Assembly: GCA_016938035.1 (NCBI GenBank)
Contig: JAFGVK010000051.1
Coordinates: 1-53,200 of the forward strand
Reading direction: 5' to 3'
DNA length: 53,200 bases
From: Deltaproteobacteria bacterium
GTDB taxonomy: Bacteria > Myxococcota_A > UBA796 > GCA-2862545
Shown here: in pieces, positions 12,501-27,500 of the stretch
How the letters are laid out: each line of letters starts with the position of its first letter
How positions within the stretch are numbered: the first letter of the stretch is position 1
Notes under the pieces: generated by a model
What the model was told of the DNA's origin: nothing
What the model saw: the letters and a program-made list of their open reading frames with translations, nothing else
Database searches by the model: none
Made by a program: the position numbers and the translations under genes

Positions 12501-15500
12501 TCGAGGATCCCCCCAACAAGCGGCGGACCAAGGACCCCTGGTGGACCCTCGAGGAGGAAGAAGAAGAGGAGGAAGAGGAGGTCTGATCCTGCGCCGGCAC
12601 ATGGGTGACCGCGATCCGGTGGGGTGCCGAGGCCACGGTCATCTGGGCCGCGAGCGATCCGCGGGGCTCGTCGGAGGGCCTTGGACATCGTCTCGCCCAA
12701 GTGGGTGTCGCGGGGTGACCGCCGGCACGGGAGGTAGCGCTCGATCACGCAGGTGGAGAGTGGGCGGCGAGCCCCCAAGCATGGAGGCCTTGGGGAGTGG
12801 GAGCGCAGTCCCCGACCCCAACGGGGCCTACCAGGGAGGGCGAGGCGCCCCTGGCGGCGGCCATAGGGGCGCCGGCAATTAGGATCTCAGCGGGCTGACA
12901 GCTCCCTCTCCCTCCGCCAGCACGGCAAGCGGTGAGCAGACCTTGGGCTAGACGATGATCAGAGCGCGTCGGTGCCTTCTCCCCACCGTCGCGGTGCGAT
13001 CCCACAGCGGCCCCCCGGTCTGGCCCACGGGGCGCCGCGCTGGTGGGCGGGCTGCTCCCAACCTCCGCCCATCCCTCTAGCTGTCGAGCCTCCACCGTGC
13101 CCGCCCCGGGGGAGGCCCGCACCGCCGGCCGATGCCGCCCGCACCTGCCGGGCGAGAATGCAGCATCCCCTGCGGCTGCCACTGGTCAACCGAGAGCCTT
13201 TCGTCTATATAATGGGATGAGTGCTCCTCTCATCGCCTCTCCTCCCCGGAGTGATCATGGCCGACTCCTCCTCCAGTAAGCTCGCCCAGCGCCTCCTCAC
13301 TAGGGCCAGCCGCGAGGGCCTGCAGCGCAAGCAGCTCGCCGATGGCGGCGAGGTCTACTCTGGTCCCCTCGCCACCAGGGCGCTGAGAGCGATGGGCGCG
13401 CGCGCCATGACCATGGACCACACGATGTTCGTCGCCGAGGACTTCGACGTGAGCAACGCTGAAGACCAGGCCCTCTACGCCCACGAGCAGATCCACATGT
13501 CTGGGTCTGGAGGCACCGACAGCCACGGTGAGCGAGACCACGAGGAGGTCTCCGCCCGCAGCGTCGAACGGATGGTCCTCCAGCGCGCCCAAGAGGGTGA
13601 GGCCTTCTCCAGCATCATGCGGGACGTAAAGGACGGGGGCACAAAGGGCGACAGCCCCAGCGCCTCGAGCTTGGGAGACAGCGGCGCGCCAGAGGTGACG
13701 GCCGAGATGGGCCTCGCCGAGCTGCTGGGGCAGGGCATGTCTCACGACGCGGTGGTGCGGCGGCTCACCCGAAAGGTGCTGGACATGATCGGCCAGATGG
13801 AGGAGAGCACCACCTTCCGCTCCACCGAGACCGAGACCTTCTAGCGGGTCCCCTAGCCGGCGGCGGGCCTGGCGCGCGCCGGTGGATCGCTGCCTTGCCG
13901 CGCAGGTGCTTGCCGAGCCGCACCTGAGCCCCACCTCGGGACCACGGGGCGTCAGCGCGCGACCGCCGAGAGGGCCCCGCGCGGTTGACGGTCCGCGAGA
14001 CGGCGCTCCCCGTGACCTCGCCACGCCCCCTCCAGATCTCCCAAGACCGGCCGCTGGTGCCGCCCCCAACGCGCCCTCTTCCTACCAGATGGAGACGGTG
14101 CTAGGCTGCCTCCATGGAACAACAGAGCATCTTCAGCGACCTCGCGCGCCGCCTGCGGCGCACCGACCTACTCCTGCTCCGCGCCGTCCGCCGACAGCGC
14201 GCTCGGCCCGCCATGCGCGCCAAGGGGCAATTCTGGGGATCGGTGATCACCGATGACGAGGTGGACGCCCTGCTCCGGTCTCACGGTGAGATCGACTATG
14301 AGGTAGGCGTCGACGGGCTCGACGACGCCATCGCCGCCTCAGCCGCCTACCGCGACGCGCCAACTGGACGCTTTCATCAGATCCGTCAGGGCTTCGCGCT
14401 GGACGGGGACGACATGGACCTGCTGCTGCTGTCGCTCGCTCCCGAGATCTCGTCCGGCTACGGCAAGATCTTCGCCTACCTGAACGACAACCTGAACCAG
14501 GCGTTCCTCACCGTCGACCTCGCCACCCGCGTGCTGCGGCAGGAGCGCAGGCAGCGGCTCTCCCTCCAGTCGAGGCTGCTCCCCGGCGCCCCGCTCATCC
14601 AGAACCGCCTGCTGCTCCTCAACCCCCCCGACGGGATGGACACCCACACCTCCCGCAGGGTCCACCCCGCGCCCAGGATGATGCGGTGGCTGTTCCAGGG
14701 CGACGCGGTCACGCTGGAGAGCGGGGCCCAGCGCATTGACTTCGAGGGGGTGGTGTTCATCCCCGGCCAGGCGCGGACGCGCCTCGAGCAGGTGAAAGCG
14801 GCCCTACACCAGGCGGTCACCGTGGTGATCGTGGGGAGCACCATGGGGATGCGCGAGGGCGTGTCGATGGCGGTGGCCCGGGCGGTGGACCGCCCCCTGG
14901 TGAAGGTGGACGTGGACCGCGCCAAGTCCTACCTGGACCAGCCCTACGAGTTGGTGCGCGACCTGCGGTTGATGGGCGCCATCCCCTTCATCGTCAACGT
15001 GCCGGACGGATCAGAGGACCCTCAGATCCGCCTCAAGGTGATGTCGCTGGGATCGGCGCTCGCCACCCTGCCCTACCCGATCATGGTCGGGGGCGCAGAG
15101 CGCAAGGCGGTGGCCACCATGTTGGGCGGGTCCCGCCCCAGCGTGACCGTGCCCGTCGGCAAGTCCACCCAACCGGAGCGTGAGGACGCCTGGCGCTCGG
15201 CGCTGCGCCGCAGGGGCTGGGCAGAGGACAAGGCGGACCACATCGCCGAGCGCTTCTACTCGGTGGGCGGCACCACCATCGAGCAGGTGTTGGTGCGCGC
15301 CTCTGCCGAGGCGGGCGGCGGCGAGCCCGACCTGGACACCATCTGGGCCGCCTGCCGAGAGGCGGCCCGGCCAGAATTCTCCGGGATGGCCCAGCACATC
15401 GTGCCACGCTTCCGCTGGGACGACCTGATCCTCGCACCAAAGATCATGGACCAGCTCAAGGCCCTGGAGCAGTACCTCGCCCAGCAGGAGACGGTCTACC

Positions 15501-18500
15501 ACCGGTGGGGCGCCAACAAGATCCGCCCCCGCGGCTACGGCATCAAGGCGCTCTTCTCTGGCGGTCCGGGCACCGGAAAGACCATGTGCGCCGAGGTGAT
15601 CGCGGGCTCGCTGGGCCTGGACCTGTTCAAGGTGGACCTCTCCTCGGTCATCTCTCGCTGGGTCGGTGAGACCGAGAAGAACCTGAAGGAGATCTTCGAC
15701 GCGGCGGAGGGGGGCTCCTCGATCGTGCTCTTCGACGAGGCCGACGCGCTGTTTGGATCGCGTGGCGACGTCAAGCAGGCGCAGGACCGCTTCGCCAACC
15801 AGGAGGTCGCCTTCCTGCTCCAGCGGCTGGAGGTCTTCGAGGGCGCCGTCATCCTCACCACCAACCTTCAGGACAACATCGACGAGGCCTTCCTGCGGCG
15901 CTTTGGTGCGGTGGTGGAGTTCCCAATGCCCACGCCCCGCGAGCGACTCATGCTCTGGGAGCGCGCCATCCCCGAGTACGCGCCGCGCGATCGGAACCTC
16001 AACCTGGACTACATCGCCCAGAACTTCATCCTCGCCGGTGGCGCGATCATCAACGCCTCGATCAACGGGTGTATCCAGGCGGCGTCCGAGGGGAAGTCGG
16101 TCGGGCAGGGGCACATCCTGATGGCGATCGCCAAGGAGCTGCACAAGAACGGAAAGCAGGTCAACAGGGTTCATTTCGGCGAACACTATGAGCTGGTGAA
16201 GGACATGTTCTGAGGGTCCGCCCCACCGGCTAGTCCTCGAAGCGCCCCGCTCCCGCACCCCGCGAACGGGGAGCTCCACGCCAGGGGGGGCCTTCGCACG
16301 CCCACCGTTCCAGCGAGGGGGGCCCGCCCTCTCACAGGCAACCAGGACCTCGTGTCCCTGAACAACGCGCCTCGCGCGCGGGCGGCGATCGCCGCGAGGG
16401 GGAGAGAGAGAGGTGGGCAGGCCCCTCTGTCTCAGGTCCGGCCAACGATGCGGCCCGATCCTGGAGGACGGGCCCTGCAAGGGCGCGCAGCACCTGGCCA
16501 GTGTGGCTGCCCGCGAGCGCCCCTCGACGGCGAGGTAGCGTCAAGCCCGCAGGCTGCCCGGCGCCAGTGGGGCTGCTACTCGGCGTCCGCCGCACCCTCG
16601 ATCGACCCGTTAGCGCTGATGGGGGCCACGGATGCCCCCTCGGGGACCAGCGTCAGCTCAGTGGCCTGCAGATAGCGCTGCCCCGCCCCACCGTCCGCCA
16701 GCTCCGAGGAGGCGGTTGGCGCCGCCTCCATCAGGTAGGCCCTGTCCAGCACCGCACCCTGGCCAAAATGCGCGCTCCCCGAGAAGCGGGCGTCGAACAG
16801 GTTGCGCGGGCGCTCCACCCCGTTGACCACCACCGTGTCTCCTGGGCCGATGATCCCCTCGCCCTCGCTGAGGATCTCAACCACGCCCTCACCGGTGGCG
16901 CGGTGCGTCAGCGTGAGCCGCCCCATGGTGCCAGCCTGTGAGACAAAGCCCAGCGGAAGGGCCCCGTCCTCACGCCAGGCGCCCCCCTCGGGGAGCGCTC
17001 CCTTGGGAGGAAGCCGCAGGTCCAGGGGAGCCAGCGCCCGAACCACCAGCAGGCGCAGCACCTCGTTGCCCTCTCGGACCCGCCGCTGCCCGTCGTCCAG
17101 CCCCCGCAGGTCGATCGAGCGGATCCTCCCGTCGGGGCTGAGGTCAACCTCCACCCAGCCTCCCAAGAGCCTGGCGTCGTACTCGTCCAGGATCTCCGAG
17201 AGTCCCTCGTCCCCCTGGTAGGGGCGCCCCCGGATCCCGGCGTCGAGCACGTCACAGCGGAGCAGCCACCCCCGCCGCTTGTAGGTGGTCGCCGGCGCGC
17301 AGCGCGTGACGAGCGAGAGCTGCACCTCAGAGACCCTGACCTGCAGGTTGCGCTCCGCCGGCAGCCAGAGGGGCTGCGGTAGCACCAGCTGCGTCTGAAC
17401 GGCCCAGGTCCGCGGGGCCTCCCAGGTCCACACCAGCGGCTCTGCGCGCGCGAGGGCCGCCGTGAGTAGGATCGCGCCCAACATCAGAAGATCCGGGTCT
17501 CGAGACCCACCCGCACAAAGAGGTTCCTCATGCTCACATCGGTGTAGGCCCCGGAGGGATCGTCACGCCACTCAGCCGTCGCCTTGTCCGCCGCGGTCGC
17601 CCCGGCGGTGATACGGAACCAGGTGTCCTCCCCCTCCATCGGGATCCCCAACGACACCCGCCCACCATAGGAGATGAAGGCGGGGTAGCTCCAGCCGAGC
17701 GTGGCCAGCGCCACCAGGGTCGCCCGGTCACCTGTAGGTCGGAGGACGTACGCCCCCACCCCACCCCAGGGCTGTGGGAGCACCGACATGGTGACGTTGT
17801 CGGTCAACGCCCCATTGGCGTGCGACACCGTCTGGCCAGGGGTGAAGGCTACGTCCATCCCACCGGCCAAGGCGAGCTGGTAGATCCCCAGCTCCACCCC
17901 CAGCCCCCCGTGGGCACCGGGCGCGACCGCGACCCCGTCGGAGTCGTCGAAGATGTCGCTGGCCACCACACCCGCCCCCATCTCGCCGACCGAGACCAGG
18001 GTGAGCGGCTTGGCCCGGAGCAGCTGCGCCCCCCTGGCGAAGGGGAGCACCACCACCTTCCCGTCCTCCTCGGCCGCGACAAAGACCGGCCCATCATGGG
18101 CCGCCATCAGGGCCTCCAGCCCGCCCTTGACGCTAGAAGAGAGGCCCGCGGTGTTCCCGTCCATCACCAGGTGGTGGGCATCCTCCAGCTGCACGTCAGA
18201 CACCGAGAGGGGCAGCGCCGTGGAGAGGCCCGGCTGGACCTCAAGCACCGACCGCCCGCTGATCTGGCCATCTCGGACCACGTGAACGTAGTGCTGGCCC
18301 GCCGCGAGGCTGACCTGCGCCTGCACCCCCTGCAGCGGCTCCCCGTCCACCCAGACCTGCGCGCCCACCGGCACCCCGGTCAGGTCCAGGCCACCTCTGG
18401 GCAGGCTGTCGATCCGCTTCATCGAGGCCTCGAAGCGCTCATACAGGGCGCTCCCCATCACCGCGGAGGGGTCGTAGACCCGCTCCGGCTCCAGCGCCCG

Positions 18501-21500
18501 CGCCATCACCCAGGGGCGGACCAGCCGAACGCCCGCGAGATCGGAGCGGAAGCTCACCGCCTCCTCCGCCTCGGCGAAGCCTCCTGGGGAGAAGGCGTTG
18601 GCTACCGCCGCCCCTTGGAGGAGCCGGGCCGCGGCGAGCAGCTCGCGATCGCGGGCGTCGCGCAGCAGGGTCACCGCAGCGATCCGCGCCTCTAGCTCCA
18701 CCGCGATGTCCAGCTCCACGTCGAACTGGTCCCAGCGCGCCTTGGCCTCGGTCATCGACCTGCGGAGCGCCTCCAGCCCCCGCTCATCCTCAGCGGTGGC
18801 GGCGGCGGGTAGCAGCGCGAGGTCCGCGTGGGCGTAGTGCTCACCCTCTCCGACCCAGCGGTCCGCGCGCACCAGCGCCCTCCCCTCTGGGATACGGGGC
18901 TCCATCCAGACCACCAGCGGTGCTGCGGACGCAGAGGCCGCAAAAACCCAGCTCATTGCCATCGCGATCATCAACGGGCGCATCAGCCATCCTCAGTCCG
19001 GCGAGCCTATCACGTCCGACAGGGACGCGGCCTGTGGCGGGGGACCCGCGCCCCCCTGCCGCAGGGCACCTAGAAGGTGAGCCCTGCTCCCACGGTCGCG
19101 CCGAAATTCAGCAGCGACTTCTCGAAGATCGTGTCGCCGAAGGGGATCATGGCGCCGGCGTAGACGTCGGCGTCGACCATCGGCCTGGTGCGCCCGGTGG
19201 ACTTGTCCATCGGCGCCTGGGCCGAGTAGCCCAGGTGCATCGACACGTCAGCGGCGTGAGGCACGTTGTACCAGCCCCCCCGCACCCAGGCCCTGGGTCC
19301 GAAGCCGATCGCGGCGTCCTTGAGCGCGACCACCCCGATCCCGCCGTACACCAAGCGAGAGAAGTCCCGCTGCTTGAGCGGCTGCTGGCAGAGAGGGTCG
19401 TCACCGGTGCAGACCTCACCGGTCTCATCCAGGGTGACGAGCGCGTTCCCATCCGTCTGGAAGGAGTCCGAGAACGGGTCGCCCGCGATGCTCATCGTGT
19501 AGTCGACGCCGGCCACGAACATCATCCGGTTGTAGTGCCCCCTGAGCTGGATCAGGATCGGCATGGAGCTGGGCTCCAGCTCAGTCGAGGGGCTGGGGCA
19601 CTGGGTGAGGTCGGTGCGGGTCGTGCACGCGATCCACGCGGCCTCGTCCTCGTCCTTGAGGGCGGAGAGCTGCTCTTCGTAGCTGGGGATCGACGCCCCG
19701 TTGAAGCCCATCCCCACCCCAGTGAGGGCTGCGAAGCGGAGCGGGTAGCCCCCGCTCCCATCGAGCACCTTCTGCAGGGCGCCAGTGGTGCGATCGTAGC
19801 GCCACATCATCGTCTTGCTGATGACCCCCGCGGGGGACATGGCGATGTAGATCTCTGCGTCCGGGTGGAGCCGCGCGTAGATCGCCAGGTAGGTGAGGAT
19901 GTCCCCGTCTACCTCTGGGTTACACTCGTTGGGGTGCTCCATCAGCTGATCGATAAAGTCGAGGCCCATCTTCTTCCGCGCCACGTCCCGCACAAAGTAG
20001 ATCTTGTCCTCGAGCTTGTCGATCTCGATCCGGTCCGACAGGGAGTGGCCGCCGTCGGCGCGCTCCAGATACACGTCCACCCTCCCTGGGGGCACCTTGA
20101 CCAGCGAGTTGGGGTCGTTGATCAGCACCTCCAGGCCGTTGATGTAGGTCACATACTCGGTCGCGTACTCCGCAGGGTCCCAGTGATCCTCCATCTCAAA
20201 GGCCAGGGTCATCTGCGGGATGGCCCCGCGATCCAGCAGGTCCTTGTAGTAGGTCACCGCCGCGTTCAGGTCGGGGTCGGTGATCTTCGCCAGCAGGCCC
20301 GGCTCCCGGTAGGCCATAGAGCCCGCGAGGTACCAGTAGTAGTTGACGTTCTGCCCCCCGAGGTACTCGTAGTAAGGCGCCACCGGGTTGTTCATGTTCT
20401 CGGCGGCGCGCCCGATCTGCACGTACAGCTTGAAGAGCGGCTCGCGCAGACCTGGCCGGTCCACGAACCAGATGTCCTGCGACAGGCCCCGCAGCTCGTC
20501 CGACTTGAGGGCCCAGTCATTCTCTGAGAGGCCGTTCCACGGGATCGTCTCGACCTGGGCGATCGCCGCGTCGATCACAGGGATCATCTCATCCGGCACC
20601 GAGCCCCGCTGCTGGAAGGGCCGCACCGTCTTGCCTGGCTCCTTTCGTCCCGCCTGGTAGAGGTCGATCTCCGAGAAGAACTTGGCGTCGGGGCGAGAGA
20701 TGTTCGCCTTGACCGTCCGCTGCAGCGACTCGTTGTCAAAACCCGCGTCGGTACCGGCCCACTTGAGCACCACCACCCTCGCGGTCTTGCCCACGTTGAT
20801 GGCCTCCAGCGCGGCCAGACGAGCCGCCGCCTTCGCGTCGGCCTCCTGCTTGCGGCGCTCCAGCTCGCTCATGCCTGCGCCGATGGGATCTGCCTGGGCG
20901 AAGGCGAAGGGTTCAATCTCAGGACCGTCTCCGAGGTCCGCAGCGAGAGCGGGCCCGACCGCCAGGCCGAGCACCGCAGAGAGCATCATGTTCATGAGGG
21001 CGTCTCCAGCGAGCAGGGTGAAGAGCCCTACATATCACTTGCAGATGGCGGAAGTCCCCTGGAAACTGCAATTCAGTGTTTGTCCGCCGCGAACCGGCGT
21101 GTACTTGGCCGGCGGCCCTCCCTTGAAGAGCACCGAGCAGTCCTCCTGCGGCACCCCGGTGATGGTCACCGAGTCTGCGGCGAAGTTCCCGCGGCTCCGG
21201 AAACCGCCCGGGCACTTCACCTCCACCCCGGTGGTAGGGGTGCCCGGCGCGACCTTCACCGTCACGGTGCCGGGGGCGCTGGTCGGCCGGGGCTTGGGCG
21301 CGGCAGCGGGGGCGCTGGCGCCCCCCCCGGCGCTCGCCGCGGGTCGCGGTGTCCTTGGGGATGAGGGCGCGGAGGGCACCACCACCTCCTCAACCGCCGT
21401 GTCCTGGGGGCCGGCTCTTGCCGGGGTGCCCGCGGGGGCTCCGGCCTGGTAGGCGGCCACGGCCTCCGTGTCCCCCTCGCCGTCCCCGCTCAGCAGACCC

Positions 21501-24500
21501 GGCACGAAGATCACCCCTACCACCGCCACCACCATCATCAGGAAGGCCATCCCAAACAGGCCGAGCACGATGGCGTACACCCTCAGCGAGCGCGACCGGT
21601 TCTGGTCGGCGCCCAGCCCGGCGTCCGCGGTCTGCGCCCCACCGAAGGGCGACCCGCTGCCCCCTCGGGCCACCACCGGCCCCGCAGCCACAGGGCCGCT
21701 GGCCACAGGCCCCTGGATCCCCACCGGGGTCGGCCCCATCGGCACGCCGCCGGCCGGGGGCCCTCCCACCGGCGGCACCCCGATCGGGGGCGCCCCAGGC
21801 GGAGGACCTGGGGGGGCCCCCGTCGCAGGGGGAGCGACCACCGGCTTCGGTCCAGCGGCGGGCTTCTTGCGCTTGGAGGTAGGGATGGCGAAGAACTGGG
21901 TCGCCGAGGAGGGCTTCCCGTCCTCCTCCTCCACGCCCGCACCGGTGAGAGGCACCATCTGGAGCATCCCGTCCTCTTCCGGGGAGCGGGCGGAGTCGTC
22001 CACCTTGGGGGTGAACTTCTTGGGCGGCGCCTTTCGCGGCGGGGGCGCTGCAGCCCCCCCACCGCTGGGGGGACGCCAGCCCCCCTTGCCACCCTGCCCT
22101 CCTGCGGGCGCCTTGGGCGCCGGCGGGCGGCCGGGAGGAGGCGCAGGAGGCCCCCCAGGAGGCCCTGCGGCGGCGGGACCCTCCCCAGAGGCGAGCACCG
22201 GAAGCGCGGGATCGCCTTCTCCAGCGGGCATCGGCCTGGGGGGACCGCCCGGCCTGGGGGGACCGCCCGGCCTGGGGGGACCGCCCGGCCTGGGGGGACC
22301 ACCCGGCCTGGGGGGACCGCCTGGCCTGGGGGGACCGCCGGGACGAGGAGGACCGTTCTGCTTCGCCATGTTCGCCTTCCGTTCAGGGTCGAGAGAGGGG
22401 GAGAGGGGGGGCCTGTCGCTGGTGTCCTGGTGGACCCAACGGCCCGGGTCTGTCGAACTTACGCCGCCGACGGGCCGCAGTTCAAGCGCATCAGCGCTTG
22501 CGCGCCCGACGGAAGATCGCCCGTCGCGCGTTGAACACGGCGGGCCCCAGGTAGCTGAGCAGCAGCAGCCCGCCCAGCAGCGGCATCAGGAAGGCCAGCG
22601 CCCGCCCCATCGAGCCGGGCCTGGTCCACTGATCAGCGGCGACCTCACCGGAGGGCGCGTCCAGCCAGCCGCTGGGGTGGATGTCGACTGTGGAGCTGGC
22701 GACCGCGTAGGCGAGCAGCGAGATGCGGACGAAGTAGCTCTGGCGGTGGTAGAAACCGTCCAGCCGATACCTGGCGGTGTACCATCGATAGCGCTCCGCC
22801 GCAGCGGCCTGGAACACCTCGGCCAGCCCCTTGGGGCGGCTCTTGACAAACGAGCTGCCCCCGCCCTCCTCGGCCAACCAGGTGAGGGAGACGTTGTCGA
22901 TGCCGTAGTTCTCGAGGTCGTTGTTGATCCTCCGATCCCCGTGGGGACCACACAGCTCCCGCCCGTTGAGCTTGCGGTTCTTCTCGTAGGTGTACCTTGA
23001 CCGGATCGCCTTCCCCAGCCCCACGGTGAACAGGGTGGGGCGCGACTGCCCCGCGGCGCCGCGCGCCTGCCGCAGCACGTCCAGGGTGTGCTCCAGACGA
23101 GGCACGTTGTCCGCACACACGTCCTGAGCGGTCTCGTTGTTGAAGCCGTCGGTGATCAACACCACCGTTGGCTCCGCCATGTTCACCTGGAGCCACTCGC
23201 GGATCGCGGGCTCGCCCAGGAGGTCGGTGACCGCGTACTCCACCGCGCTGTAGAGGTGCGTGTACCCGCCCGAACGCTGCATCAGGTGCCCCTGCACCAT
23301 CTGCTTGTACTGGGCCGGCTTGGTGAGCACCTGCGCCGGGCCGCCGTCGAGCCCCTGCACCTCGTTGGAGAAGCGGAGCAGGACCACCCCGTTGCGGGCG
23401 GTGTCACTCTTGGCGAAGAAGCGCTCCACCACCTGCTTGTTGAGCAGGGCCTGGTACACCTTCTTGGCCCGCTCCCCGTCGTTCTCGTACATCGAGCCCG
23501 AGCCGTCGATCAGCAGGATGAACAGCTGCCCGGTCTGGAGCGGGTCGCGAGGGATCAGCTCGTACTCCCCCGCGGACTGCATCTTGCGGTCCATGTGCGA
23601 AATCAGCACCTGCTCCTGGTGCAAGGGGAGCAGCACCGGCGTGCCCAGGGTGCTGTCCTTGAGGGTGAACGAGAGCGTCGTCTCACCCGTCGCCCGATCC
23701 ACCCTGGGGATGCAGTCCTCGAGGTCCTGCCCCATCAACCCGAGCTGCTGGGCGCACTCGTCCCTGCTGGTGAGGATCTTGATCTCCACCTGGCTCTGCT
23801 CGTTGGTCACAGGGGTGGACTTGCGTGAGATCCTGTAGGTGGAGCCCTCGATAGGGAGGGGATCCTTCTTAGGGTCCACACAGCCCGACGCCGAGAGCGC
23901 CACCAGCCCGACCAGCAGGGCGCGCGCGAAGGCAGACATCAGCGCTCCTCCTTGGGGAGGAGGATAAATTCCAAGACCACCTCGTTGGCCCCGTCGGACA
24001 TGATCACCCGGTCCTCCATGCTCAGCGCCGTCTCTAGCGGCGCTGGGCTGAGGGGGTTGTAGTGGATCTTCACCTGCTCCATGAGGCGCTTGACCGTGGT
24101 GGGCTGCACCGAGAGGCCGCGCACCGTGTAGTGGCGGGTGTCGTCCACCACGAACGAGGCGTGCAGCTCTGCCACCCCGTTCTGCGCCGGCATGTGCATG
24201 TCGAGGCCGCGGGGGAAGTGGCCGACAAAGCGCTCCGCGCCCGTGCCATCAGGCCGATCGACGGGGATGCGGTGCCCGTAGCGGAAGGGCGAGAGCACCC
24301 GGATCCAGCCCGCGTAGAGCTCGGGCGGGATCCCCCAGGTGAGCGCCCCGTGCAGGAAGCCCCACACCACCAGCCCCAGCGCCGGAGCCAAGTAGAGGTC
24401 CTGGGAGATGATCCCCAGGGTGGGCATCACCCCGTAGTAGCCCACCCCGTCCCACACCCCTGCCCCCAGGGCCGAGGCCGCGGTAGCCCCCAGGGTGTGG

Positions 24501-27500
24501 CCGAAGAACCCCACCCCGACGGAGGTCTCCATCTTGGCGGCGATCAACGCGGCGTTGGCCTTCTCCTCACCCAGCCTGTCGCCGAAGCGCTCCGCCACCT
24601 TGCCCGCGACCAGGGCCACCCCCTTGCGCACCATCCAGGTGCCGAGACCCGCGGAGAGCCCCACCGCGCCCCACAGCACCCCCCGGAACCTGAGCGCGAC
24701 CGCCGCCGGATCCTCCACCACCGTGCGCATGTCGCCCGAGAGGAGCACCACCGTCCACCACGCGATCAGGAAGGCGAAGATGCTGAAGAAGAGGGTGAGT
24801 CCCCCCCCCAGCGCAGCGTAGCCCACCCGCTTGACCACGCTCCTGCGCCGCAGCGAGCCCTCCACGAAGAGAGAAGCGAAGGAGACAACCACCGACGCGA
24901 AGATCAGAAAATAGCCTCCCTCCGCTCCCTGACGCCACAGCAGCCCCATCTCGTAGAGGGACGGCCCCAGCTGCACCGTCACCACGAGGAAGATCCACCA
25001 GTACAGCGCCATCGCACCAGCGACGACCAACGCCGGCACGAGGTGCCTAGCCCAGGTGTAGGGAATGAGGAAGATGTTCATCGGGAAATCCCACGCGTTG
25101 CCGCCCATCCTACACCGCCCTCTCCTCCCGCGCATCCACCCGCGCCACACTCGCGCCAGACGGCGCGGCCTGCCCCCCTACAACGGGCGCTCTCCCGCCT
25201 CTCCCCGTCCCGGCCCCTCCCGAAGGCGCCCCGTGTACCGACGGAGCGCCACCTCGACGACCGCGCTGTTGTCCCTCAGCTCCCTGGAAATACCGCCCCT
25301 TCCCAGCGCCACCCTACGCACGCTCCCCCCGAGCGTATAGGATGGGCGGCACGGAGCGCCCATGGCTGACATGCTGACCTTCCTTCAGCTCGCCGAGGAA
25401 TTCGGCGGCACCAAGTTCGGACCCTTCACCGCGGCTGAGATCCGCCTGGGGTCGGACCCGGAGAACAACGACATCGTGCTGCCCGAGAACCTCGGGGTGC
25501 TCCCGCAGCACATGAAGGTGTTGCTGCAGAAGGACGGGTCGTTCATCCTCGCGCCGGTGGAGCGCACGGCCACGGTGTTCCTCTGGAAGCCCGACGGCAG
25601 GCCGCCCAAGCAACTGAACACCCCGTCCGCCGCGGTGATGGAGGACAGCTTCTCCCTCGTCACCGCCGAGGGGGTGCGCTTCCAGTTGCTGCGAGAGGAG
25701 GAGAAGCGCGAGAAGCCCACCGACCGGGGCAAGACAGGGCTCGCTGCCGCCAAGGGGCGCCTGTCCATCGGCGGGATGATCGCCGAGGTGAAGCGGCAGG
25801 GGCTCTCGCGCGTGATGCGCACCACGGTCGGTCACATGTGGCAGACCGGCTACAAATTTGTCGCCTCTGGGGCCATCCTCAAGCCCCGCAACATCATCAT
25901 GATGGTGATGGTGGTGTCGGGCTGGATCTTCGCCGGCGGGGTGGGCTGCACCGCCCTCTCCCTCGCCTCGCAGAAGGCGGACGTGAAGGACGACCTCAAG
26001 GAGTGCAACGGCGACCTCGCCGCCCTCGGCGCGCTGAGCACCGAGGACCCCACCATCGGCTCCCTCACCCAAGAGATCCTCGGCGACCTGGAGTGGCTCA
26101 ACACCCTCCAGTCCGACGCGGAGCTGAACCAGGCCTACGTCAAGGAGCTCAAGTCGGTGTTCCAGCGACGCGACCAGTTCGAGTGGGTGTACAAGAACCG
26201 CGCCTCGGACTTCGTAGATTTCTCTACCGCGATCACCGGGAAGGTCAACAACGAGCCGCTGGTGCGCGTGCTGTCCTATGTCGCGGCGCCTCCGGGCCGC
26301 AAGAAGGAGCGGGACTGGCAGCTGCTCCGGCAGGACTCCTTGGGCAACCGCACCTGCGGCCGCGGCATGACGAGCATCACCTTCCGCCAGGCCCGCAACC
26401 TGGAGCTCAGCACGAAGCTCGACGCGCTGGTGCAGACGCAGATCGCGACCTCGGGAGACCTCGAGCCCAAGAAGCGCGCGCTTCAGGAGACCGGGCAACT
26501 CGCGGGGATGTCTATCGAGGACCTGAACTTCACCGAGAGCGAGATCCAAGCCGCAGGCGTCGGCGCCCAGGGCGGCTACCAGTGCATCTTCGTGGACGGC
26601 GACGATGACCGCGCCGACATGTCAGCCCTGGCGAAGGGGCTGGCAAAAGCCATCGGCCCAGAGGCCAAGGGCCTGCCCAAGGCGGGCGGAGACCACTGGA
26701 TCGCGGCGCGCCTCACCAAATACTACGCCTCGGACTACGACATCGAGTTCGACCAGCTCAATTTCAAGGCGGGGACCCCCAACCAGATCCTCAGCGCGAT
26801 CCCCAACGATCCCCGCTCTCCGTGGGTGATGCAGCAGACCGCAGAGACGATCGCCCGCGCGGTCGGCGTACCCTGCCTGGCGCGTCTCTACGGAAACAAG
26901 GACAAGCCCCCAGAGCATCTCCCCGGAGAGCTCCCGAGCTTGATGAAATGCGGGCTCCTCAACCTGCTGGCGGACGACAGCTCCTTCGGCAGCGGCGAGT
27001 AGCCATCCCACACGCCGCGGCTTGAATCGCGGCGCGAAACACATTATTGAAAAAGGAGTCTGTCGGCGTGGGCGCGTCGACCGGTCCCTCAGGAGAGTGC
27101 ATGTCCAAGGTTTCCACCGTCTCCAGCCTCATTCGCTTGGCCGCGCGGACGGAAGAGGATTTCATCAACGTGACCCGCAGCGTCCTCGAGGACGGCAACC
27201 TCGAGGTGTGCTCAGAGTACTTTGATCGGCTCAACATCCCGCGATCCGTCGGCTCCGAGTCCAACCAGATGGAGCTCCCCTACCTCGCGGTGACCTCTGA
27301 ACAGATCGGCACCTTCGAGGAGGAACAGGCGATCTCCCAGGGCATCCAGAAGTTCCTCGAACGCCACGAGCGCAAGATCAAGTGGCACACCACCCACCCC
27401 TCCGAGGAGGGGATTGACAACGTCCTGCTCCTGGTCCGGGCCACCGCGGTGCTGACCGACATGCGCCTGCGTCGCCTCCACCTCCTGCTCCGCAAGAGCC